Shown: positions 1 to 6,138, counted from the stretch's first letter. The stretch: 6,138 nucleotides of DNA from Actinomycetota bacterium (GCA_009703165.1 WLGP01000062.1:1-6138); one strand, 5' to 3'. Notes: a model not told the origin generated them from the letters alone. Numbers and translations are program-made.

Positions 1-1
1 C

Positions 2-1945
2 TTAGCTAACGCCCTTGCTGGAAAAGATCTCGATATTCGTAACTCTGAGATGCTAATTAATGTCAGCGCTCGTGCTGCATGGAACCGTCGTGGAGATGGT
101 GCACCAACTGCGCGAGAATATGATTTGAAATCTGTCTTCATCCACGAGATGGGCCACGGCTTAGGTTTTCTCTCAAATGATGTCTATGACGATTTCTCTG
201 GCTTTGGATCGATTGAACAACCAACCCCATTTGATGCATTTGCACAGACATCTGACGGAAGACGATTGGCAGATCTGCCATCGCCATCTATAGAACTAGG
301 TAAAGCGCTCCGTTCCCCGCTCTATTGGGCCGGTGAAAAGGCGATAGCGGCTAATGGTGGCGTAAAGCCTCTTCTCTACACACCAACTGCATATGAAGTT
401 GGATCATCTGTAAGCCACCTTGATGAAAAACTATTCACCAACGCCGGTAGCGATTCAGTGATGACTCCCAATCTCGATGCAGGTGAAGTATTTGCCGGAC
501 CTGGCCCTCTTCTTCTAGCAATGATGGCTGATATGCGTTCTAAGCCTCCAGTAGGTATTGCAGTTGAGTTGCCGCAGGCGGTGCGCAATCCTCAAGCGAT
601 CATCGGTGAGTCATCTGCAATTGTGAAGTGGGATGCACCGGCCAATCTACGTACTGCCCAAATTACTGCCTACACGGTGAAGAATCTCAGAACTGGTGCA
701 GAGAAAAGCAGTACCACGAGCCCTCTTCTCATCACTGGGCTCAAGAATGGAACGAGTTACACATTTTCAATTGTTGCAAATAACTCACTTGGATCATCTC
801 CTGCTGCAACAACAGATGTCGTTACACCGCAGCCATCCTGGAAATCAGCAATTATCGATCCCAATGTTGAGCCAGCTCATATTGCAACGACTACCTTCAA
901 TAAGAGGCCAACGATTGTCTATTCCAACGGTGTAAATGGCGTTCTCAAGATGGCAATCTGGAATGGTCTGACATGGAGAAAGACCACGATCGATGGTGCC
1001 GGTGGAACAAATCGCACATCGCATGAGATTACAAGCCCTATCTCACTCTGCATTAGCGGCACGGGTACAACTCAGAAACTCCATATGTTCTACGCAGATG
1101 GAGTCGATCAAGATCTTCGCCATGCAACCTTTGATGGAAAGAATGTATCCGTTGAAGTTGTTGATGGAAATGGACCATCTGTAAATAAGTATGAGGATCC
1201 TGTCCGTGTTCGTACGGCAAGTGATGTCAGCATTTCAAATGCCTGTGTCGTTACACCTTTAGGAATTCAAGTCTTCTACCGTGATGAGTCGCAAGGCATT
1301 CTCCTCGGTGCATACAAGTTCAATAACTCGAGTCGATGGAGCTATGAGCTCGTCGATGGCGATCGCAAGACAGATGGGCGCACAACAGGCGATGTTGCCT
1401 TCCACCTTGCAGCAGGATTTGATGGCAAGAAGACATACGTTCTCTACGACTCAGTCCTAGTCATTAACCAGCGAAAAGAGGCGACATCTGGAGCTATTCG
1501 CCTTGCTACACGTAACGAGATTGATCCAAGCAAGTGGGCCTTTAGAACACTTGAAGAGTCAGGCGAAGCACTTGCGATGACAGGGTATGACGTAGCGCTA
1601 TCTGTGACTACAAAGGGTGCCTTTGCGATGTGGCTAGGTGCTTCAAGTACATCAATTCCAAAGCCGAATCAGATACGTACTGCTGTAATCGCCCCAACGT
1701 TAAATATCAAAACTTATGACACCTCTAAGTTTGGTACTCCAAATCGTTGGATGCGAACAACTGCAAACTCGGCGCTCTTTAACTGTGAAGATCGCCTCTG
1801 TTCAATCGACTATGCCACAAAGAAAATCTCGCTGGTTTCAGCCAGTAGCGCCATCAATGGCACAAGCGGGCGATGGCTCACACTTGATGGAAAGACGATT
1901 GTGATTGCCAATATCAATGGCAATTTAGCTCTTGCTAGACCTTAG
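2..1945 (+). CDS. Secreted-type HExxH zinc metallopeptidase with Fn3 domain and propeller-like C-terminus (5' partial)
   Basis: The frame is open from the first complete codon at 2 to TAG at 1943-1945, giving 647 visible residues. The ATG at 50 is internal: the residues before it (LANALAGKDLDIRNSE) read as ordinary protein, so the start and any signal peptide lie upstream. The zinc-peptidase motif HEMGHGLGF begins at nt 143 (visible residue 48), with two His ligands and the catalytic Glu. Further downstream are SSVSHLDE (His codon at 416) and VMTPNLDAGE (from 458), which I recall as conserved in bacterial exported peptidases with an HE[LM]GHGLGF core. A fibronectin type III domain spans about nt 566-832 (IVKWDAPAN, ITAYTV, LKNGTSYTFSIVANNSLGSS). 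The remainder carries beta-propeller-like repeats. The likely role is an extracellular or surface protease; its substrate is unknown. It converges on the minus-strand secreted gene with overlapping stops. The peptidase fold is well supported; exact family membership is not settled. Confidence 0.8.
   Translation, partial: LANALAGKDLDIRNSEMLINVSARAAWNRRGDGAPTAREYDLKSVFIHEMGHGLGFLSNDVYDDFSGFGSIEQPTPFDAFAQTSDGRRLADLPSPSIELGKALRSPLYWAGEKAIAANGGVKPLLYTPTAYEVGSSVSHLDEKLFTNAGSDSVMTPNLDAGEVFAGPGPLLLAMMADMRSKPPVGIAVELPQAVRNPQAIIGESSAIVKWDAPANLRTAQITAYTVKNLRTGAEKSSTTSPLLITGLKNGTSYTFSIVANNSLGSSPAATTDVVTPQPSWKSAIIDPNVEPAHIATTTFNKRPTIVYSNGVNGVLKMAIWNGLTWRKTTIDGAGGTNRTSHEITSPISLCISGTGTTQKLHMFYADGVDQDLRHATFDGKNVSVEVVDGNGPSVNKYEDPVRVRTASDVSISNACVVTPLGIQVFYRDESQGILLGAYKFNNSSRWSYELVDGDRKTDGRTTGDVAFHLAAGFDGKKTYVLYDSVLVINQRKEATSGAIRLATRNEIDPSKWAFRTLEESGEALAMTGYDVALSVTTKGAFAMWLGASSTSIPKPNQIRTAVIAPTLNIKTYDTSKFGTPNRWMRTTANSALFNCEDRLCSIDYATKKISLVSASSAINGTSGRWLTLDGKTIVIANINGNLALARP
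908..1564 (+). repeat. Internal beta-propeller-like protein repeats in the metallopeptidase C-terminus
   Basis: Degenerate protein-level repeats are visible at about 908-997, 1079-1168, 1265-1360 and 1433-1564. The common pattern is a hydrophobic strand, then (F/V)Y-x-(D/N)-G or similar, a Leu-x-x-Ala strand, a Gly/Asn turn, an aromatic residue and a closing (I/V)-D-G. Examples are the VYSNG...LKMAIWNG...TTIDG unit, the FYADG...LRHATFDG...EVVDG unit and the FYRDE...LLGAYKF...ELVDG unit. The first two are each exactly 90 bases; the third is 96; the fourth is longer because of an insertion. A fainter fifth unit may follow (FAMWLGA...IRTAVIAP). The pattern resembles blades of sialidase-like propellers, which often bind glycans or proteins. 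The fold is inferred from the periodicity only. Confidence 0.55.
1942..1945. other. Interlocked convergent stop codons
   Basis: The four bases TTAG hold both gene ends: TAG (1943-1945) stops the plus-strand metallopeptidase and TAA (1944-1942, complement) stops the minus-strand secreted protein. There is no intergenic space and I see no hairpin with a T-run near the junction, so each transcript probably extends into the opposite gene. Confidence 0.9.
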
Positions 1946-3105
1946 CCTTTAAAGATTCCAGTCGGGCTAACTACGATCAAGCCAACTCCTGAGATAAATG
2001 AGATTGCATCTGCGCTCTTTATCTGTGAAGCCTTAAGAGCCTGAGTGATCACACCCTTGTTATCAAAGCGTAGAACGATTGGCGTCGCACTCGTTGGTCT
2101 CCACCCAGTTACTCCTGAAATACTCGAAGTGGAGTTAAAGAGCGCATAATGTGAGCCGTTAGCCCCAGTAGTTGCACGTTGGGCACCACTGGAAGGAAGT
2201 CTTAATGTCCATGTTGGGGCAAAGCTTGAATTGAATTTGGTAAAGGCGGTCTCGTTCTTTCCGCCGGCTTTTACATCGCCTACCAAGAAAATTGTCGAGG
2301 TTGCGCCGACCCAAGATCTAGTTGCTCTATTTGCAGAGCTGCGTACAACGTTGGTGAGAGCACCGCTCTTATTCACTTTGGCGAGAATTCCATCGCGGCT
2401 TCCTGCTAATCGTTTTCCGGCAAGAGTTTCGCTACTTGAACCGTAGATGTTGGCCGATCCATCGCTATTGCGAAATACATGGGTGAAGGAGCTTTTAGCA
2501 GTACCAATTGGCTTTGAGGTAGTGAACTTTCCTGACGGGGTAACGTTGACGATCACAGTACCTGCCCCACGATCGCCAAGAATTGTCATTCCTGTGCTTG
2601 TATGCGAAATAGAGGTGATCAGCATCGGCGCTGTTGGAGTATCGCTCTGTGTTGCTACGAGAGAGCCAGTTGGTGAGACCTTCCAGACCGTAATTGCGCT
2701 GAGATCGTTTCGCACATTTGTAACTGGTTCAACGATAACGTCGTCAACATTGGTCGCAGGCGCAGTCGCGGTAACTGTTTCAGTGGCAATGCTTGCCGCC
2801 GACATTCCAGCAAGCCAGATGGTTCCATCTTTATCAGTTGCTGCAGCCATTGCGATCTGATCGGCAAATCCTTCAAGCGTTAACTTCCAACGCTCAACGC
2901 CGGCAAAATCAAGAGAAGTCAGTTGAACTTTCTTCTCGGCGTTAGAAAAGATTGTGATGCCCTGAGGTGAAATTACTGCGCCTTCATATTCTGCAATCGC
3001 GCTGACCTTCGAGATCTCTGTTGCCGCAACGCTCTTTGGAGCAGCCGATGCGGGAAGAACGCTCAGTACAAGAGCGACGATAACTAGGGGGAAAATTCTC
3101 TTCAT
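1942..3105 (-). CDS. Secreted beta-propeller-like repeat protein, function unknown
   Basis: This is a 387-residue protein read from ATG 3105-3103 to TAA 1944-1942. It opens with a typical Sec signal peptide: basic MKR, a hydrophobic core IFPLVIVALVLSVL, and a PASA-A cleavage site after about residue 21, so the product is exported. The mature part lacks enzyme motifs I can name. It has recurring strand-turn units ending in an 'x-K/R-(V/F)-x-x-x-G' turn: WKVSPTG (141-147), VNVTPSG (about 196-202), AKVNKSG (242-248), LRFDNKG (345-351). Each is preceded by a (I/L)-x-(V/L)-x-G strand such as TIWLAG, MTILGD, ANIYGS and TIFLVGD. This suggests a six- or seven-bladed propeller. Residues about 103-125 are a Thr/Ala/Val-rich low-complexity loop. 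The start is one base after the proC stop with no Shine-Dalgarno match, suggesting co-transcription and translational coupling with proC. The coding call is firm; the fold is inferred and the function is not recognised. Confidence 0.8.
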   Translation of the reverse strand: MKRIFPLVIVALVLSVLPASAAPKSVAATEISKVSAIAEYEGAVISPQGITIFSNAEKKVQLTSLDFAGVERWKLTLEGFADQIAMAAATDKDGTIWLAGMSAASIATETVTATAPATNVDDVIVEPVTNVRNDLSAITVWKVSPTGSLVATQSDTPTAPMLITSISHTSTGMTILGDRGAGTVIVNVTPSGKFTTSKPIGTAKSSFTHVFRNSDGSANIYGSSSETLAGKRLAGSRDGILAKVNKSGALTNVVRSSANRATRSWVGATSTIFLVGDVKAGGKNETAFTKFNSSFAPTWTLRLPSSGAQRATTGANGSHYALFNSTSSISGVTGWRPTSATPIVLRFDNKGVITQALKASQIKSADAISFISGVGLIVVSPTGIFKG

Positions 3106-3106
3106 A

Positions 3107-3910
3107 TCAGGCCAATTCTTGCGAACGATCGCGCGCTGCCTTCATCGCTCGGGCAACGATCTCGGTGAGATGATCTTCTGAGAATGAGGCAAGAGCCGCC
3201 GCTGTTGTTCCGTTAGGGCTAGTTACCTTTTCACGCAATGTTGTTGGTGAATCTCCACTGTTCTGCAGAAGAGCTGCTGATCCGACAATTGTTTGAATAG
3301 TAAGAGTTGTGGCATCGCTGCGAGAAATCCCAAGTGCCACAGAACCCTCAATCATTGCTTCTACAAATGCAAAGAAGTAGGCAGGACCTGATCCACTTGT
3401 TGCAGTAATTGCATCCTGAAGAGATTCATCAACCTCAACGGCAACGCCTGCTGCAGAAAGTAGAGATGCAACGAAAGCTTTCTGATCACCGCTAACGCCC
3501 TGGCCAAATGAATACCCTGCTGCGCCGAGACCGACCGATGTTGGGGTGTTAGGCATGATGCGCACAATCGGTTGGCTGTGTCCTAGGCCATTAGCTATGA
3601 ATGAGATCGTCTTTCCTGCAGCAAAGCTCATAACGAGTGCGCTCTTATTGATCGCCGGCGCAATCTCGCTTAAGAGAGCCTGCATATCTTGTGGCTTAAC
3701 CACTAAGAGAATGAGATCGCTTCCAGCAACTGCCTCGCTAAGCGGCGATTGAGTAATTCCATATCGAGCAATAAGTTCGTTGCAACGATCCTCGCGCTTT
3801 TCCACGATTGCAATAGATGGCCCAGCCACTCCGGAGCGGATAAGAGCTGCGATGAGAGCCTCGCCCATCACCCCGGCACCGATCACTGCGACCTTCTGCT
3901 GATTAGCCAT
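3107..3910 (-). CDS. proC: Pyrroline-5-carboxylate reductase
   Basis: ProC reduces 1-pyrroline-5-carboxylate to L-proline with NAD(P)H in the cytoplasm, the last step of proline synthesis. The N-terminal Rossmann domain has VAVIGAGVMG (GxGxxG; residues 7-16 from the start chosen here), then LLVVKPQ (68-74) and RIMPNTP (117-123). The C-terminal dimerisation domain has SGSGPAYF (172-179) and the family signature LREKVTSPNGTTAAAL (225-240). The length of 267 residues is normal for the family. Two ATGs are available, 3916-3914 (MPMANQQ) and 3910-3908 (MANQQ). I prefer 3910 because a TACTCT box ends six bases before it, which suits a leaderless transcript starting at that ATG; the 3916 start would put the box directly against the codon. 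The TGA at 3109-3107 is followed after one base by the next gene's ATG. No Shine-Dalgarno sequence is visible. Identification is secure; the exact start is less so. Confidence 0.96.
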   Translation of the reverse strand: MANQQKVAVIGAGVMGEALIAALIRSGVAGPSIAIVEKREDRCNELIARYGITQSPLSEAVAGSDLILLVVKPQDMQALLSEIAPAINKSALVMSFAAGKTISFIANGLGHSQPIVRIMPNTPTSVGLGAAGYSFGQGVSGDQKAFVASLLSAAGVAVEVDESLQDAITATSGSGPAYFFAFVEAMIEGSVALGISRSDATTLTIQTIVGSAALLQNSGDSPTTLREKVTSPNGTTAAALASFSEDHLTEIVARAMKAARDRSQELA

Positions 3911-3916
3911 AGGCAT

Positions 3917-3922
3917 AGAGTA
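3917..3922 (-). promoter_or_regulatory. Putative -10 box (TACTCT) for proC
   Basis: On the minus strand TACTCT matches the actinobacterial -10 pattern TANNNT. It ends six bases before the ATG at 3910, the spacing expected for a leaderless transcript. A partial -35 candidate, CAGACA (complement of 3942-3947, four of six bases matching TTGACA), lies 19 bases upstream inside the first codons of the divergent gene. This is pattern-based only. Confidence 0.5.
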
Positions 3923-3928
3923 CGCGTA
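3921..3928. promoter_or_regulatory. Palindrome TACGCGTA joining two divergent -10 boxes
   Basis: This perfect 8-base palindrome sits in the centre of the proC / cysteine-rich-gene spacer. Its outer TA on each side is the first dinucleotide of a -10 box pointing outward, with CGCG between the two boxes. It could simply reflect two symmetric promoters, or it could be a short operator half-site; nothing in the sequence decides this. Confidence 0.45.
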
Positions 3929-3932
3929 GGCT
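3927..3932 (+). promoter_or_regulatory. Putative -10 box (TAGGCT) for the cysteine-rich gene
   Basis: TAGGCT fits TANNNT and ends eight bases before ATG 3941, so transcription would start at or within a base or two of the start codon. There is no Shine-Dalgarno match between box and ATG. A weak -35 candidate, TTAGCC (3903-3908), lies 18 bases upstream within proC. The same TAGGCTC heptamer precedes radA. Confidence 0.5.
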
Positions 3933-3940
3933 CTGCGACT

Positions 3941-4750
3941 ATGTCTGAAGTTAAACCAGGATTTGCCCGCGACTGGGTCGAGTTTGCCGATCCCAATGAT
4001 GACTCTGAGATCTTTAAATGCGATCTCACCTGGCTAACATCTAATTGGACTTGTATCTATGGCGATGGCTGCCAAGGCGTCTTTAAAGATCGTCCCAATG
4101 ATGGATGTTGTACCGAAGGTGCGATGTACTCAGATGAAAATGATGAGAAGCGCGTTCAACTTGCAGCCCAACACCTGACACCGTCAATGTGGCAGTTCTA
4201 CGAAGAGGCTCGCCCAAAGAAGCCAGGCGGACAACTTCGTATTACAGATTTAGATGAAGATAACGAGCGCAAAACTCGTACAGTTAACGATGCGTGTATC
4301 TTCCTTAACCGCAAAGGATATGAAGCAGAGGGATTTACTGGATCTTTCGGTTGCGTTCTTCACCATTTGGCGCAGAAAGAGAATCGCCACTTCGTTGAAA
4401 CTAAACCAGATGTATGTTGGCAGTTGCCGCTTCGTCGTAGCTTTGAAGAGCGTGAAGTTGGCGAGCGCGAATATTCAGTGACTGTAATCGGCGAATACGA
4501 GCGCCTTGGATGGGGCGATGGCGGAGATGATTTCGATTGGTACTGCACAAGCAATACCGAAGCTCACGTCGGTAGCGAACCTGTCTACATCTCTAATCGT
4601 GCAGAGCTGATCGCTCTCATGGGGCAAGGCGCCTATGACATTCTGGCTAAGCATTGTGATCTACGCGTGCAGGGAATTAAAGATGCCCAGGCCCGTAGCC
4701 TGCCGCTCTTTGTAATCCAGCACCCAGCAACACTTCAAGCCGGCAAGTAG
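3941..4750 (+). CDS. Cysteine-rich putative metal-binding protein, YkgJ-like cysteine cluster
   Basis: This is a 269-residue, acidic, soluble protein without signal peptide or membrane segment. The frame stays open upstream into proC antisense, but ATG 3941 is chosen because the extension is a shadow of proC, a -10 box lies eight bases before this ATG, and the protein sense begins there (MSEVKPGFARDWVEFADP). Cysteines fall at 27, 38, 44, 56, 57, 119, 138, 159, 202 and 239. The order C38-x5-C44, C56C57, then ACIFLN (C119), GCVLHH (C138) and KPDVCWQLPLR (C159) mirrors the C..C..CC / C-x-(F/Y)-L / C-x-(I/L)-H / RP-x-x-C-R-x-(F/L)-P layout of YkgJ-type zinc- or iron-chelating proteins. A later GWGDGGDDFDWYC block (190-202) resembles actinobacterial relatives I recall as hypothetical proteins. 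The metal, and any catalytic role, cannot be read from the sequence. It is divergent from proC and followed 34 bases later by radA, which seems to have its own promoter. An actinobacterial gene of unknown function is the safest label. Confidence 0.85.
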   Translation: MSEVKPGFARDWVEFADPNDDSEIFKCDLTWLTSNWTCIYGDGCQGVFKDRPNDGCCTEGAMYSDENDEKRVQLAAQHLTPSMWQFYEEARPKKPGGQLRITDLDEDNERKTRTVNDACIFLNRKGYEAEGFTGSFGCVLHHLAQKENRHFVETKPDVCWQLPLRRSFEEREVGEREYSVTVIGEYERLGWGDGGDDFDWYCTSNTEAHVGSEPVYISNRAELIALMGQGAYDILAKHCDLRVQGIKDAQARSLPLFVIQHPATLQAGK

Positions 4751-4772
4751 AGCGCTCGTCATACCTTTGCCT

Positions 4773-4778
4773 TAGGCT
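4773..4778 (+). promoter_or_regulatory. Putative -10 box (TAGGCT) for radA
   Basis: TAGGCT ends six bases before the radA ATG at 4785, inside the 34-base gap after the upstream stop. No Shine-Dalgarno sequence is present (the bases before ATG are CACCTC). Neither a TTGACA-like -35 at 17-18 bases nor an extended -10 is evident, so the promoter call depends on the box, its spacing and the match to the box at 3927. Confidence 0.45.
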
Positions 4779-4784
4779 CACCTC

Positions 4785-6138
4785 ATGGCCAAGGTTGAGA
4801 AAGATCCATTCCGCTGTAGCGAATGCGGTTGGACATCCCAGAAATGGGTAGGTCGCTGTGGCGAATGCCAAGCATGGGGCTGCGTAGAAGAGATTGCCGC
4901 GCCTAAGAAACTCTCACTTGTTGCCGGATCTGTCTCTCACGCTGCAACACCTATCGGCGATGTTGATCTGAGTTCGGCACGAGCTCGTCCAACAGGAGTC
5001 AGCGAACTCGATCGCGTACTAGGCGGTGGCTTAGTTCCAGGTGCTGCGATCTTATTGGCCGGTGAACCAGGCGTTGGAAAATCAACTCTCCTCTTATCAG
5101 TTGCCGCCCAAACTGCGGCAAAGGGAATGAGCGCGCTCTATATCAGCGGTGAAGAGTCAGCATCACAAGTACGTCTTCGCGCAGAACGAATCAACGCCGT
5201 TGATCCACAATTATTTCTAGCATCTGAGACAGATCTTGGCGCAGTGATCGCCCATATCGATGCGGTCAAGCCAGCGCTCTTGATTATCGATAGCGTGCAG
5301 ACAATTGGAAGTTCTGCAGCAGATGGTGCACCAGGTGGAGTTACTCAAGTTCGCGAAGTTGCCGGCGCTCTTATCCGTATCTGTAAGGATCGCGATATCA
5401 CCTTATTACTTGTCGGCCATGTGACTAAAGATGGCTCAATTGCCGGCCCCCGACTTCTTGAACATATCGTCGATGTTGTTCTCCAATTTGAGGGCGAACG
5501 TCACTCACGTCTCCGTCTTATCCGCGCCATTAAGAACCGCTTTGGCGCAAGTGATGAAGTGGGTTGTTTTGATTTAAGTGATACTGGAATCGAATCAGTT
5601 ATCGATCCCACTGGGCTCTTCACATCGCGCCACACCGAACCTGTTCCTGGAACATGTGTCACCGTGACTCTCGAAGGGCGACGTCCGCTTCTTGCTGAGA
5701 TTCAGGCACTTGTCAGCGCAGGTCGTGAAAGTGATTTTGGAAATGCACGCCGCGTTACTAGTGGTCTTGACTCAGCTCGCACATCGATGACCTTGGCAGT
5801 TCTTGAACTTCGCGCCGGAGTGCGCGTCGGTGGTCGCGATGTCTATGCAGCAACTGTTGGCGGTATGAAGATGTCTGAACCTGCTGCAGATTTAGCGCTG
5901 GCGCTAGCTGTTGCATCTGCGGCAAAGGCCCTTGCTCTACCTTCAGATTTAGTTGCTATCGGTGAAGTTGGTTTAGCTGGTGAGATTCGCAAGGTCAGTG
6001 GAGTCTCGCGCCGATTAGCAGAGGCCCATCGCCTTGGCTTTAAGAAGGCCCTTGTTCCTGCAGGTAGCGATGTAAAGATTGATGGGATGGAGATTTATGA
6101 AGTCTCGCGCCTTGATCAAGCACTTAAAAGGGTTGCGA
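4785..6138 (+). CDS. radA: DNA repair protein RadA (Sms), 3' end cut by window
   Basis: RadA is a RecA-like ATPase that helps process recombination intermediates and drives branch migration during DNA repair. The 451 visible residues cover nearly the whole family length of about 455-460; no stop is reached. The domains appear in order. First is an N-terminal C4 zinc finger (C11, C14, C25, C28) in the FRCSECGW...GRCGECQAW context. The RecA-like core follows, with Walker A GEPGVGKST (93-101), the YISGEES segment (119-125) and Walker B LLIIDS (165-170). Next is the RadA-specific KNRFG motif (250-254). Last is a Lon-protease-like C-terminal domain from about 270, with TVTLEGRRPLLAEIQALV, GGMKMSEPAADLALALA and IGEVGLAGEIRKV. 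The start ATG directly precedes the zinc-finger region and has a -10 box six bases upstream, with no Shine-Dalgarno sequence. I saw no SOS (LexA) box in the short upstream gap. Actinobacterial radA is often followed by disA, which would lie outside this window. Confidence 0.98.
   Translation, partial: MAKVEKDPFRCSECGWTSQKWVGRCGECQAWGCVEEIAAPKKLSLVAGSVSHAATPIGDVDLSSARARPTGVSELDRVLGGGLVPGAAILLAGEPGVGKSTLLLSVAAQTAAKGMSALYISGEESASQVRLRAERINAVDPQLFLASETDLGAVIAHIDAVKPALLIIDSVQTIGSSAADGAPGGVTQVREVAGALIRICKDRDITLLLVGHVTKDGSIAGPRLLEHIVDVVLQFEGERHSRLRLIRAIKNRFGASDEVGCFDLSDTGIESVIDPTGLFTSRHTEPVPGTCVTVTLEGRRPLLAEIQALVSAGRESDFGNARRVTSGLDSARTSMTLAVLELRAGVRVGGRDVYAATVGGMKMSEPAADLALALAVASAAKALALPSDLVAIGEVGLAGEIRKVSGVSRRLAEAHRLGFKKALVPAGSDVKIDGMEIYEVSRLDQALKRVA

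Noticed and set aside
50..52. ATG as the true start of the metallopeptidase
   Set aside because: The frame is open to the window edge with protein-like sequence before it, the following residues (MLINVSARAAW) are not a signal peptide, and the peptidase domain would be truncated.
1359..1366. GCGATCGC octamer (HIP1-like palindrome)
   Set aside because: A single occurrence inside coding sequence, explained by common GAT-CGC codons; no cyanobacterial context.
2231..2860. Long plus-strand open frame antisense to the secreted protein gene
   Set aside because: It lies wholly opposite a gene with a clear signal peptide and repeats; the translation is Val/Leu/Ala-rich with no recognisable motif, as expected for a shadow frame.
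3749..3940. Possible N-terminal extension of the cysteine-rich protein
   Set aside because: The extra 64 residues are antisense to proC, look non-protein-like, and would bypass the -10 box and ATG at 3941.
4751..4784. Terminator or SOS box in the gap before radA
   Set aside because: Only a six-base palindrome AGCGCT is present, with no stem-loop plus T-run, and no GAAC-N4-GTTC pattern for LexA.
4360..4871. Minus-strand open frames opposite the cysteine-rich gene and the radA start
   Set aside because: Both are short, lack motifs and overlap well-supported plus-strand genes.

Overview
The window looks like a compact actinobacterial chromosome segment with roughly half G+C by eye. Free-living freshwater Actinobacteria with streamlined genomes (the acI / Nanopelagicales type) fit best. 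This rests on three things: very short or absent intergenic spacers, actinobacterial-type start regions with no Shine-Dalgarno sequence and a TANNNT box 6-8 bases before ATG, and protein sequences that read as actinobacterial but without the high-GC codon bias of Streptomyces or Mycobacterium. The lineage is an inference, not something proven by the sequence.

Layout, left to right. (1) 2-1945, plus strand: the 3' part of a large, probably secreted HExxH metallopeptidase, followed by a fibronectin type III domain and a C-terminal region of beta-propeller-like repeats; its 5' end lies outside the window. (2) 1942-3105, minus strand: a secreted protein with a clear signal peptide and propeller-like repeats. 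It converges on gene 1 so tightly that the two stop codons overlap. (3) 3107-3910 (or 3916), minus strand: proC, pyrroline-5-carboxylate reductase, the last enzyme of proline synthesis. It lies upstream of gene 2 with a one-base gap (TGATATG). (4) 3941-4750, plus strand: a conserved-looking cysteine-rich protein resembling the YkgJ-type metal-binding cysteine-cluster proteins. It is divergent from proC. (5) 4785-6138, plus strand: radA, the DNA-repair and branch-migration ATPase, nearly complete and cut by the window edge a few residues before its end.

The most notable non-coding structure is the roughly 30-base gap between proC and the cysteine-rich gene. Two TANNNT -10 boxes sit back to back around the palindrome TACGCGTA and point in opposite directions, each placed as expected for leaderless transcription. 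The same heptamer TAGGCTC recurs upstream of radA. No mobile element, CRISPR array, rRNA, tRNA or riboswitch was seen, and no stretch over 300 bases lacks a gene. The genes do not form an obvious shared pathway: proline synthesis and DNA repair are housekeeping functions, beside two exported repeat proteins of unknown role. I see no convincing undescribed multi-gene system here.
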